Part shown: positions 26,231 through 34,251 of the stretch, piece after piece | How the letters are laid out: each line of letters begins with the position of its first letter | Numbering within the stretch: the first letter of the stretch is position 1 | DNA from: Brevibacillus fluminis | GTDB taxonomy: Bacteria; Bacillota; Bacilli; Brevibacillales; Brevibacillaceae | Length of the DNA stretch: 64,000 nucleotides | Assembly: GCF_003710825.1 (NCBI RefSeq) | Contig: NZ_RHHQ01000017.1 | Coordinates: forward strand, 186,001-250,000 | Reading direction: 5' to 3' | The notes under the pieces: generated by a model | Databases searched by the model: none | The model's input: the letters and a program-made list of their open reading frames with translations, nothing else | What the model was told of the DNA's origin: nothing | Program-made: the position numbers and the translations under genes

Positions 26231-27745
26231 ATGCGTTTCTTTGAGAAAAGGACCAATCAGGAAAATGAATGTGGCGATGGCAGCCTGTCGATCCGTTCCC
26301 ACGAAGAGCTGCGCGATTATTTGCATACCGCTTTTTTTGGAACCGATGATTTGGTCATCGATTTGATCGAGCGAAATGATGAAATCATGGCACTGATTCA
26401 ACTGGCAACACTGACGGATCTGGAAAAGGTGGACGAACAGATCCTGAGTCCGTTGAATCGAAACCACGACCGCTTGTTCCTGAATGCGATCAAGCCGGCC
26501 AAAATGCAGGAGCTATACGCACCAGAGCAGGTTGTCGAAGCGCTTACCAGAGGAAACTGCGTTGTTTACATTGAAGGGTATCCGTGTTTTTACAGCTTCA
26601 ACACGTCGATCATGGTGCAGCGGAGCATTGCCGAGCCAATCAACGAGAAAGCGTTCAGTGATTCGCATGAAGGCTTCAACGAACGGTTGGAAACCAACCT
26701 GTATTTGCTACGACGCAAGATGCCGACAAAAAACCTCGTGCTCCGCTACTTTGAAGTCGGACAGTCCGTCAATTCGCGTGTCGCTGTCGTATTTGTCGGA
26801 CAGTTGGCGAATCAGGAAGTCGTCGATGAGGTGGAGATGCGCATTCGCTCCCTTCGCATCGATTATGTATCATCAGCTGGCGTGCTCGACCAAATGATTG
26901 AAGATACGCCTTTCTCGCCATTCCCGCAAATTTTGAGTACAGAGCGGGTCGATCGTGTGTCGGCGAATTTGATGGAAGGACGCATTGCGGTCATGGTGGA
27001 GGGATCGTCCAATGTGCTGATTCTCCCCGTCACGTTCTTCGCTTTTTACCAATCACCCGATGATTACAACATTCGATGGATTAACGGCAGCTTTTTTCGT
27101 TTTTTGCGAATGGCCAGCTTTTTTCTGGCGATTACGCTGCCGGCGATTTACATATCAGTTGTCAGTTTTCATTTTGAGACCATTCCCAGTGAATTGGTTC
27201 TCCCTATGCAGGTGGCGGTCATGCACATTCCGTTTCCTCCGATCATTGAAGCGATTGTGATGGAATTGACGATTGAATTGCTCCGCGAGGCAGGTCTTCG
27301 TCTGCATACAGCTGTCGGGCAGACGATCGGCATCGTCGGCGGTTTGGTCATCGGCGACGCCATCGTGCGAGCAGGGTTCGTTTCCAACGTCATGATCATT
27401 GTGGTGGCGTCGACGGCGATCGCATCCTTCGTCGTGCCATCGCATGACTTCCGCGAGACGGTGCGCATTTTGCGGTTTCCGATGATGATTTTGGCCGCTA
27501 CGTTTGGCTTTTTGGGCATCACGTTTGGCTTTTCGTTTTTGCTCATTCACCTGTGCAAGCTGGAAGGCTTCGGGGTACCGTACTTTTACCCGTTTTCCCC
27601 TTTTCGTTTAAATTCGTTGCAAGATTCCTTTGTCCGATTGCCAATTTGGTCGATGAACCGCAGGCCTATGGATAGCCGTCCCCAAAAACGGATTCGAGAA
27701 TTTTTCTCAAGGGGTTGGGTAAAAGATGAGCATCCAAAAAGATAA
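26231..27745 (+). CDS. Germinant receptor A subunit (GerA family spore germination protein)
   Basis: The 504-residue protein is the A subunit of an inner spore membrane germinant receptor. It has a long hydrophilic N-terminal domain (about residues 1-285) with the family stretch GNCVVYIEGYPCFYSFNTS and SIAEPINEKAFSDSHEGFNE, then VEGSSNVLILPVTFFAFYQS, about five membrane helices and a basic tail. GAGGGGG precedes the ATG at good spacing. It overlaps the B-subunit gene by 20 bp. Nutrient specificity cannot be deduced. The usual family feature SPxEARE-like acid patch is replaced by SDSHEGF here. Confidence 0.95.
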   Translation: MRFFEKRTNQENECGDGSLSIRSHEELRDYLHTAFFGTDDLVIDLIERNDEIMALIQLATLTDLEKVDEQILSPLNRNHDRLFLNAIKPAKMQELYAPEQVVEALTRGNCVVYIEGYPCFYSFNTSIMVQRSIAEPINEKAFSDSHEGFNERLETNLYLLRRKMPTKNLVLRYFEVGQSVNSRVAVVFVGQLANQEVVDEVEMRIRSLRIDYVSSAGVLDQMIEDTPFSPFPQILSTERVDRVSANLMEGRIAVMVEGSSNVLILPVTFFAFYQSPDDYNIRWINGSFFRFLRMASFFLAITLPAIYISVVSFHFETIPSELVLPMQVAVMHIPFPPIIEAIVMELTIELLREAGLRLHTAVGQTIGIVGGLVIGDAIVRAGFVSNVMIIVVASTAIASFVVPSHDFRETVRILRFPMMILAATFGFLGITFGFSFLLIHLCKLEGFGVPYFYPFSPFRLNSLQDSFVRLPIWSMNRRPMDSRPQKRIREFFSRGWVKDEHPKR

Positions 27746-28814
27746 AATCACCGTCAACCAACTCGCTTTTTTTACAATCCAAACGGCTATCGGCGAGGGA
27801 GCGCTCACGCTCCCTTACGGCGTCCATTCAGCGGCTTCCTCTGACGGGTGGATCTCGACAGTCATTGTCGGGATCATGAGCCAGATTAGTATCATCGTCA
27901 TCTGGCAAGTATGCCGCCGTTTTCCGGGACTGACACTGATGGAATTTCTGCCGCAGCTGCTCGGCAAATTTGCGGGTCGGCTGCTTGGCTGCATATACAT
28001 CGTCTATTTTATCGGGATCGCCAGTCTCGTAGTCGTAAACTACTGTCGAATTATCAACAGCTGGATTTTTCCCGAAACACCAAAAAGCGTCATCATGATT
28101 TTGATGATGATTACGGCCTATTCGCTTGCGAACGAACGGTTGCGTGTGATCGCCCGTTTTTGTGTGGTGATCTCCATCATGCTGCTTTTTCTGATCGGGC
28201 TGGTGGCCATACCGCTTTGGGAAGGGAACTTTTTGTATTTTTTGCCAGTTGGACAGGCCGATTTCGGAAAGCTGGCTGCCGGGGTGAGGGAGGCGACGAT
28301 CGCGATGGCCGGATTTGAACTTTTGTACATGGTATATCCGTATGTCGATGGTACAGCAAAGCAAATTCGCAAAGCCATGCTTTATTCGTACCTCTTTGTG
28401 ACGGCTTTCTACTTGATGATCGTCATTGCAAGTTTTATTTTTTTTAGCCCTGATGAACTTCATCTCATTCCAGAGCCGATGCTTTATATGCTCAAGGCTT
28501 TTACATTTCGAATTGTGGAGCGGACCGATCTTCTGTTTTTATCGCTGTGGGTTGTCATCGTTCTTACGTCGATCGTAAGCTATGTTTACCTCGCAGCTGC
28601 AGGGATCAAAAAAATGATGAACCAGGAGCGCAATTCAAAAACGACTTTGGCTGTCGTCATCCTTTGTTCCTTGTTGTCGCTGATTCCCAATCACTTTTTA
28701 CTGATCGCTTCCATCAATAAGTACTATTCTTACTTGACGCTGGTCATGAACTACGCCGTCCCAGTGTTTCTGCTAATCGTCTGCATGTTCAGGACAAGGG
28801 GGAAGGCTGCTTGA
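27726..28814 (+). CDS. Germinant receptor B subunit (GerB family permease-like)
   Basis: The 362-residue protein has about ten membrane helices and belongs to the APC-like spore germination permease family. It opens with the family hallmark QLAFFTIQTAIGEGALTLPY, followed by VQ-free helices and GFELLYMVYPYV near residue 200, where the germinant-binding site lies in relatives. It starts 20 bp inside the A gene and overlaps the C gene by 4 bp, so the three subunits are translated together in the forespore. Confidence 0.95.
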   Translation: MSIQKDKITVNQLAFFTIQTAIGEGALTLPYGVHSAASSDGWISTVIVGIMSQISIIVIWQVCRRFPGLTLMEFLPQLLGKFAGRLLGCIYIVYFIGIASLVVVNYCRIINSWIFPETPKSVIMILMMITAYSLANERLRVIARFCVVISIMLLFLIGLVAIPLWEGNFLYFLPVGQADFGKLAAGVREATIAMAGFELLYMVYPYVDGTAKQIRKAMLYSYLFVTAFYLMIVIASFIFFSPDELHLIPEPMLYMLKAFTFRIVERTDLLFLSLWVVIVLTSIVSYVYLAAAGIKKMMNQERNSKTTLAVVILCSLLSLIPNHFLLIASINKYYSYLTLVMNYAVPVFLLIVCMFRTRGKAA

Positions 28815-29911
28815 GGAAAAAAATCGTGCTGACCGTTCTCGTCGTGTTGCTTGCTCTGCTTACCACGGGATGCTGGGACCTCACATTGTTGAAGGAAGTT
28901 CGCCTCGTGCTCGGCACTGGCCTGGATGAAGCGCCAGAAGGGAAGACGTTGGTGACCTATGTGATACCCGATATATCGCTGAACAAGAAAAACACGATTC
29001 AAGTCATTTCGACCACAGGAAAAAATGTGCGTGACGCTCGCATCCATTTGGCAAAATTGCTGACTGCGGTTCCTGACGGTTCGAAAAGCCGTTACCTACT
29101 GCTCGGCGAGCGGGTGGCAAGGAAAAAAATTTACACGTATCTCGACGTGCTGTACCGTGACCCGAAAAGCGCGCTCAATGCAAAAATCGCCGTGGTCAAA
29201 GGCCGTTCATCCGACTTCCTCTTGGAAGAGCATAAAAAGAAGCAAGGGGCAATCGTGAACATGGATAAACAAATCGTCAGTGCTGAAGCGGCGAGCATTG
29301 TCCCCAAGGTACATGTGCAAGCGATTTGCACGACGATGTTTGATCCGGGACAAGATGTGATCATGCCTTATTTGGAAATGGGCAAGAACGGCGCAAGCGT
29401 CAAAGGTGTAGCATTGTTCAACAGCCAAACCATGACCGGCACGCTAGATACCATGCACTCGATCATCTGCAACTTGCTCGCGGATCACATGGGCAAACGA
29501 ACAATCATCACCTTGCAGACGACAAACGGCAAAAATCTGAATGATGAAATGACGCTGCATATTTTAAAGCGGCTGCGAAAGCTTGACGTGCAGGTGAAAA
29601 AAAACCATGTTTACGCAAATGTTTCCTTGCTATTGCACGTCGGGATCGAGGAGTTTCCGATTGATCATTTAACCGAAACGAAACGAGTTGCTGAGCTTGC
29701 GGCATTATTGTCAAAAGAACTGACGACTCATGCGAATGACGTGATCGCCAAACTGCAAAAAGCGAACTGTGACGCCCTTGGCATCGGTAGACAAATCATC
29801 GCGTACCATCATGACTACTGGAAAAAGGTGTCGTGGTCGAAAACGTATCCGACGATCACGATTGAGCCAACCGTAAAAGTCGAGATTTCAAGACCCGGCA
29901 TCATTTTCTGA
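28811..29911 (+). CDS. Germinant receptor C subunit (Ger(x)C lipoprotein)
   Basis: The 366-residue lipoprotein starts at TTG 28811 (overlapping the B stop), with a signal ending LLTTGC (Cys21) and the family CWD motif directly after it. Other family stretches are GLDEAPEGKTLVTYVIPDIS, GKNVRDARIHLAK, LLLGERVARK and GVALFNSQTMTGTLDTMHS. It is anchored on the outer face of the spore inner membrane by diacylglycerol and is needed for receptor function. The operon ends here. Confidence 0.95.
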   Translation: MRKKIVLTVLVVLLALLTTGCWDLTLLKEVRLVLGTGLDEAPEGKTLVTYVIPDISLNKKNTIQVISTTGKNVRDARIHLAKLLTAVPDGSKSRYLLLGERVARKKIYTYLDVLYRDPKSALNAKIAVVKGRSSDFLLEEHKKKQGAIVNMDKQIVSAEAASIVPKVHVQAICTTMFDPGQDVIMPYLEMGKNGASVKGVALFNSQTMTGTLDTMHSIICNLLADHMGKRTIITLQTTNGKNLNDEMTLHILKRLRKLDVQVKKNHVYANVSLLLHVGIEEFPIDHLTETKRVAELAALLSKELTTHANDVIAKLQKANCDALGIGRQIIAYHHDYWKKVSWSKTYPTITIEPTVKVEISRPGIIF

Positions 29912-29931
29912 ACAACAATGCGATACCTCTC

Positions 29932-29950
29932 AGGGGTATCTTCATATTTT
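29932..29950 (+). promoter_or_regulatory. Putative copper-type operator before the multicopper oxidase
   Basis: GATACCTCTCAGGGGTATC has perfect 6-bp arms (GATACC/GGTATC) and a GC-rich core, like CsoR-family operators in front of copper genes. It lies 73 bp ahead of the oxidase gene, and CATATT downstream could be the -10. A hairpin terminator for the ger operon is an alternative, but no clean U-run follows. Confidence 0.45.
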
Positions 29951-30023
29951 CTACAAAAGTCTTTGCTACAGTTTGCGTAAGAGCGAAAAAAAGCAACGCA
30001 AACGAATCGAGGAGGCTTTTGGG

Positions 30024-31610
30024 ATGAAAAAAAAGATGCTGATTGCAGTGGCTGGTGCAGCAGTCGCGTTTGTAGGAGCTGGCATTTGGGCATGGATAAC
30101 GGCGGACAGCAGCGCAGCCGATGGCATAGCGAAGCCCACCGTTACGACGGAGAATGGCAAAACGATCAAAACGTTCACTCTGGTGGCTGAGGAGACGGAG
30201 TGGGAGATTGCGGCCGACAAAAAAGTCGAAGCATGGACGTATAACGGGACCGTGCCAGGTAGTCAGCTTCGTGTGCAACAGGGAGACATCGTCCGGGTGG
30301 AGCTGAAAAACAAGCTGAAGGAGCCAGTGAGCATCCATTGGCACGGCTATCCAGTCCCTAACAACATGGATGGTATACCGGGGATGACGCAAAATGCGGT
30401 TCGACCCAATGAAACCTTTACGTACCTGTTCGAGGCCACGATTCCCGGTACGTATTGGTATCATTCCCATCAGGACAGCGCTAATCAAGTCGACAAGGGG
30501 CTGTACGGCACGCTGATTGTAGAAGACAGCGCCACGCAAAAGCTGAACCGTGATTATACGCTGGTGCTAGACGAATGGATGACCCAAGCGGACGGTGCGA
30601 GCGGCGGCATGAATCACGGGGGGATGGACCATGGGCAAATGAACATGGGGACAAATGAAACCATGGCAGGCATGGACCATAGCCAAATGCAGATGAATAA
30701 TCAAGCTACAGCTTCCTTACCGCCGGGAGCCATGCATGATCAGATGATGCAGACCATGTACAACACATTCACTGTCAACGGTAAAAGTGGCGAAGCGATC
30801 ACACCGCTCGCGGTCGAAAAAGGAGATAACGTCCGTCTGCGCTTCGTCAACGCGGGCTATCAGAGCCACCTGGTTTCGCTGCAGGATCAGCCCTATCGGA
30901 TTGTCGGTGTGGATGGGCAGACAGTCAACAGCCCGCAAACAATCACAGGCCAGCCGCTGCGCATCGCGCCGGGGGAGCGGTATGACGTCGAGTTCACCGT
31001 CGAAGCACTGCAAAACTGGCAGATCGAAAGCCTTGACCAGTCGGCAGCAGCCAAGCAAATGAGCATTCCGATCGTTGTAAAAGGGGCGACGGGGAAAGTC
31101 GAGCAAGGTGTCAAGCAGACCAAACCAGTCGATTTGTCCACCTATGGTGCCGATGGAACGGGCAAATTTACACTGAAGACAAACTATGATTTGACCTATC
31201 AGATGGATTTGGGTGAAAAACCAGGGAAAACCGAGATGGACGCCGTATTTACCATCAATGGAAAGGCGTACGGAGAGGTTCCACCATTGGTGGTGAAAAA
31301 AGGGGATAAGGTTTTGGTGACGATGCGCAACGTCGGCTCCTCGGATCATCCCATGCATCTGCACGGCCATTTCTTCCAGGTACTGCAGAAGGACGGACAA
31401 CCAATTGCAGGCGCGCCGATCATGAAAGATACGTTGAATGTGAAACCGGGCGAGACGTATGTCGTGGCATTCGAGGCTGACAATCCCGGCGATTGGATGT
31501 TCCACTGTCATGATCTGCACCACGCGGCAGCAGGGATGGTGAGCGAGGTGAAATATGCAGGCTACAAATCGTTTGTTCCCGATCCGTCCGTAGGCAACAA
31601 ACCGGAATAA
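30024..31610 (+). CDS. Multicopper oxidase with Met/His-rich insert
   Basis: The 528-residue oxidase has an N-terminal signal-anchor (MLIAVAGAAVAFVGAGIWAW) and three cupredoxin domains. Copper ligands occur in the four canonical clusters: HWHG, WYHSH, HPMHLHGH near the end, and HCHDLHH with the type-1 cysteine. Between domains 1 and 2 a Met/His-rich segment (GGMNHGGMDHGQMNMG and MDHSQMQM) probably binds Cu(I). It would oxidise Cu(I) or phenols outside the membrane and so resembles CueO/CopA-type copper tolerance enzymes. The ATG at 30024 follows GAGGAGG. An orphan response regulator is encoded 23 bp downstream. Confidence 0.93.
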   Translation: MKKKMLIAVAGAAVAFVGAGIWAWITADSSAADGIAKPTVTTENGKTIKTFTLVAEETEWEIAADKKVEAWTYNGTVPGSQLRVQQGDIVRVELKNKLKEPVSIHWHGYPVPNNMDGIPGMTQNAVRPNETFTYLFEATIPGTYWYHSHQDSANQVDKGLYGTLIVEDSATQKLNRDYTLVLDEWMTQADGASGGMNHGGMDHGQMNMGTNETMAGMDHSQMQMNNQATASLPPGAMHDQMMQTMYNTFTVNGKSGEAITPLAVEKGDNVRLRFVNAGYQSHLVSLQDQPYRIVGVDGQTVNSPQTITGQPLRIAPGERYDVEFTVEALQNWQIESLDQSAAAKQMSIPIVVKGATGKVEQGVKQTKPVDLSTYGADGTGKFTLKTNYDLTYQMDLGEKPGKTEMDAVFTINGKAYGEVPPLVVKKGDKVLVTMRNVGSSDHPMHLHGHFFQVLQKDGQPIAGAPIMKDTLNVKPGETYVVAFEADNPGDWMFHCHDLHHAAAGMVSEVKYAGYKSFVPDPSVGNKPE

Positions 31611-31633
31611 AGAGAGGATGGAGGGGGGAGACC

Positions 31634-32323
31634 GTGTCATCAACCATTTTGATCGTCGATGATGAACCCAAAATCGTCGAGGTGTTGACGCTCTATTTAA
31701 AGGCAGATGGTTTTCATGTGCTTACCGCATCGACTGGGTTACAAGCTGTTGAATTTGCCGAAAGCTATCCGATCGGCTTGATCGTTCTGGATCTCATGCT
31801 TCCTGACTTGACAGGAGAAGAGGTGTGCCGAAAGATCCGCGGATTCTCTCGGGTGCCGATTCTCATGCTTACCGCGAAAAGCACGGAGGCTGACCGTGTG
31901 GCAGGTTTGTCCATCGGTGCAGACGACTACTTGGTCAAACCGTTCAGCCCGCGCGAACTGACCGCGCGCGTTCGCGCCATTTTGCGCCGAATCGGTGACC
32001 ATAAGGTGCTCAGCGATCTATTGGAAATCGGGGCACTGCACATTTCACTGGAAGCGAAAACTGTGAAGAAAGACGGCAGCTTGCTTGAGCTGACGCCCAA
32101 CGAGTATCGCCTGCTCGTGACGTTAGCCCGTTATCCCGGGCGGATTTGGTCGCGCGACGAGCTGGTGTCCGAGGTACTAGGGATCGATTTTGCCGGAATC
32201 GACCGGACGATCGACACGCATATCAAAAACTTACGGCAAAAAATTGAGGACGATCCGCGAGAGCCAGCTTACATCAAAACGGTGTACAAACTGGGCTACC
32301 GGTTGGATTTGCCGGAACGGTGA
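31634..32323 (+). CDS. OmpR/PhoB-family response regulator without adjacent kinase
   Basis: The 229-residue protein has a receiver (ILIVDDEPK, phospho-acceptor Asp53 in LIVLDLMLPD, LTAKS, conserved Lys in DDYLVKPFSPRE) and a winged-helix C-terminus (LTPNEYRLLVTLARYPGRIW, then IDRTIDTHIKNLRQKIEDDP and YIKTVYKLGYRLD). The start is GTG 31634 behind GGAGGGGGG. It probably forms an operon with the oxidase, so it may control copper or envelope genes. The histidine kinase expected next to it is absent: the next gene is a convergent LysR gene. Confidence 0.93.
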   Translation: MSSTILIVDDEPKIVEVLTLYLKADGFHVLTASTGLQAVEFAESYPIGLIVLDLMLPDLTGEEVCRKIRGFSRVPILMLTAKSTEADRVAGLSIGADDYLVKPFSPRELTARVRAILRRIGDHKVLSDLLEIGALHISLEAKTVKKDGSLLELTPNEYRLLVTLARYPGRIWSRDELVSEVLGIDFAGIDRTIDTHIKNLRQKIEDDPREPAYIKTVYKLGYRLDLPER

Positions 32324-32395
32324 TTCTAGATTTCCAGCAAAGGAAACGGAGGAACTTCTTATTAGGGAGTTCCTCTTTTTTGTTCGGGATGTGTC

Positions 32396-33280
32396 TCAAA
32401 GCAGCCTTTTCACTACTTCATAAAATGATTGTGTGACAGGGGAACTCAAGTCGTCATCTTTTCGCGAACAGAAGTAGATAGGCCTTTTCATATCGATGCC
32501 CTCGATAAAGACGCGGCCGATCTCTCCCTTTTCAACCATATCTTTCACCACCAAAGCAGGAACAAGCATGGCCCCATATCCTTCTTGAATGGTTTTAATG
32601 GACATATTCATCCCGTTATATCGAAGCGTCATTTTCGGTGGAGAGAGATCATGAATTCGGCACAATGCCAACAGTTGTTCCCGAATACTACTTCCTTCCT
32701 CCCTCATAAAGAAAGGTTCTTCCATCATTTCGTCAAGGGTCGTCTTTTTCGAATCGAGTCGGTGACCCTTTGGTACAATAAACCAAAGTTCATCGTCAAA
32801 CAACTTTTCATAAAAAATATCCGGATGCTTTGATATGCCCGCGATGATTGCCAAATCCGCTTCATAGTGCAATAACTGCCGATTGGCTTCACTTGAATTA
32901 ACAACGGTTATGATGATATCAACGTCAGGATTTTCTTTCTTAAACGTAGCGACCCATTTCGGCAATAACACATTCGCTGGTAGTCCCGTCGAAGCTATAC
33001 GCAATGTTCCAATTTTTCCTTTTCGAAAATCATCGAGTTTCCGTTCTAATTCTTTCTCCATGGCAAACATGCGTTGGGCGTGAAGGTAAATGAGTTCTCC
33101 AGCCTCAGTCAAACGAATCCCTCGTCCATTAGGTTCAAGCACTTTCACTCCAATTTCATTTTCCAGCTTCCGAATTTGAGCGGTCACAGACGGCTGACTG
33201 ATGGCAAGGTCAATTGCTGCGCCAGTTACGCTTTTTCGATTGGCAACCTCAAAAAATACTCGCAGTGCATGTAAATTCAT
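32396..33280 (-). CDS. LysR-family regulator divergent from a TSUP transporter
   Basis: The 294-residue regulator has the LysR helix-turn-helix (LRVFFEVANRKSVTGAAIDL, then SQPSVTAQIRKLENEIGVKV) and a two-lobe effector domain (RIASTGLPANVLLPKWVATF onward). It resembles CysL/YwfK regulators of sulfur metabolism. Together with the divergent TauE-like gene this suggests control of sulfite or organosulfonate export or uptake. Both genes are more AT-rich than the surrounding sequence. The shared 109-bp spacer contains an inverted repeat. Confidence 0.9.
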   Translation of the reverse strand: MNLHALRVFFEVANRKSVTGAAIDLAISQPSVTAQIRKLENEIGVKVLEPNGRGIRLTEAGELIYLHAQRMFAMEKELERKLDDFRKGKIGTLRIASTGLPANVLLPKWVATFKKENPDVDIIITVVNSSEANRQLLHYEADLAIIAGISKHPDIFYEKLFDDELWFIVPKGHRLDSKKTTLDEMMEEPFFMREEGSSIREQLLALCRIHDLSPPKMTLRYNGMNMSIKTIQEGYGAMLVPALVVKDMVEKGEIGRVFIEGIDMKRPIYFCSRKDDDLSSPVTQSFYEVVKRLL

Positions 33281-33332
33281 TCAGCTTCACTCCTGAACAG
33301 CATATATAGTTATTATCTATGAATACATACAA

Positions 33333-33347
33333 AGTATATATTATACT
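33333..33347. promoter_or_regulatory. Inverted repeat in the LysR/TSUP divergent promoter
   Basis: AGTATA-TAT-TATACT lies 43 bp ahead of the transporter start and 53 bp ahead of the LysR start. AT-rich inverted repeats with the T-N11-A layout are typical LysR sites. The core also resembles a -10 box. Confidence 0.4.
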
Positions 33348-33389
33348 GATGACTCCTCACAATTTATGATTGTGATTGAGGTGATACTC

Positions 33390-34154
33390 TTGCATGACGT
33401 GACTATTGGCATGTTAATCGTATTGTTTGGATTAGGGTCCTTAGCTTCTTTTATTGATTCTGTTGTAGGAGGAGGGGGACTTATTTCCATACCAGCTCTC
33501 TTGCTAACCGGACTTCCTCTTCCAATGGTTTTAGGAACGAACAAATTGGCTGCGACGATGGGGTCATTAACCAGTACCATTTCTTTTATCCGCTCTGGAA
33601 AAATGAATGTGCATTTGGTTCGATATCTCATCCCTTTTTCCTTGATCGGAGCCGTTTTAGGATCAATGACTGTTCGACAATTGACAACCTCATTTCTTAA
33701 ACCATTGGTCATTTTTCTGCTTATCGGAGTAGCGGTATACACGGTGTTTAAAAAAGACTGGGGAAAAAGCTCGACGTATTCAGGACTAACAAAAAAGTCG
33801 GGATTGATAAGCATTTTGGTTGCTTTCTTGCTTGGCTTTTATGATGGATTCTTCGGAGCAGGAACCGGATCATTTTTAATTTTTGCTTTTCTCTCACTTG
33901 GGTTTGACTTTGTCACAGCTGCGGGAAATGCAAAAGCTTTAAATTTTTCTAGTAATGTGGCTAGCTTGGTTACGTTTATCTGCTTAGGCTCTGTAAGCTT
34001 TTTACCTGGAATCATTATGGGTTCCGCAATGGTAATCGGTGCATTAGTTGGCTCGCGAATGGCCATCCGTAAAGGTTCAAGCTATGTCCGTCCGCTCTTT
34101 ATTGGAGTAACCATCATCTTAATCGGTAAGCAACTATGGGATGTCTTGCACTAA
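33390..34154 (+). CDS. TSUP family transporter (TauE/SafE-like)
   Basis: The 254-residue membrane protein has about eight helices and the two TauE/SafE half-repeats: LASFIDSVVGGGGLISIPAL with LGTNKLAATMGSLTSTISFI in the first, and GFYDGFFGAGTGSFLIFAFL with AAGNAKALNFSSNVASLVTF in the second. It moves sulfite, sulfonates or related organic anions. TTG 33390 follows GAGGTGAT and is preferred to ATG 33366. It is regulated, by inference, by the divergent LysR protein. Confidence 0.9.
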   Translation: MHDVTIGMLIVLFGLGSLASFIDSVVGGGGLISIPALLLTGLPLPMVLGTNKLAATMGSLTSTISFIRSGKMNVHLVRYLIPFSLIGAVLGSMTVRQLTTSFLKPLVIFLLIGVAVYTVFKKDWGKSSTYSGLTKKSGLISILVAFLLGFYDGFFGAGTGSFLIFAFLSLGFDFVTAAGNAKALNFSSNVASLVTFICLGSVSFLPGIIMGSAMVIGALVGSRMAIRKGSSYVRPLFIGVTIILIGKQLWDVLH

Positions 34155-34251
34155 AGTCTGGAAGAAGCCTTGCCAGATTCACAACGATCAACTATAATAA
34201 TTTATTTGGAAACCAAATGGTTGATTGACGTTTACTGGGGGCAGAAAAGAA

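Noticed and set aside
29932..29950. Dyad after gerC as a standard terminator
   Set aside because: The stem is GC-rich enough, but it is followed by TTCATATTTTC and not a U-run, and its sequence fits a copper operator better. A dual role cannot be excluded.
30600..30700. Met/His/Gly repeats in the oxidase gene, considered as a DNA tandem repeat
   Set aside because: The repetition is at protein level (GGMNHGGMDHGQ) and codons vary, so it is a metal-binding segment, not a mobile or CRISPR-like repeat.
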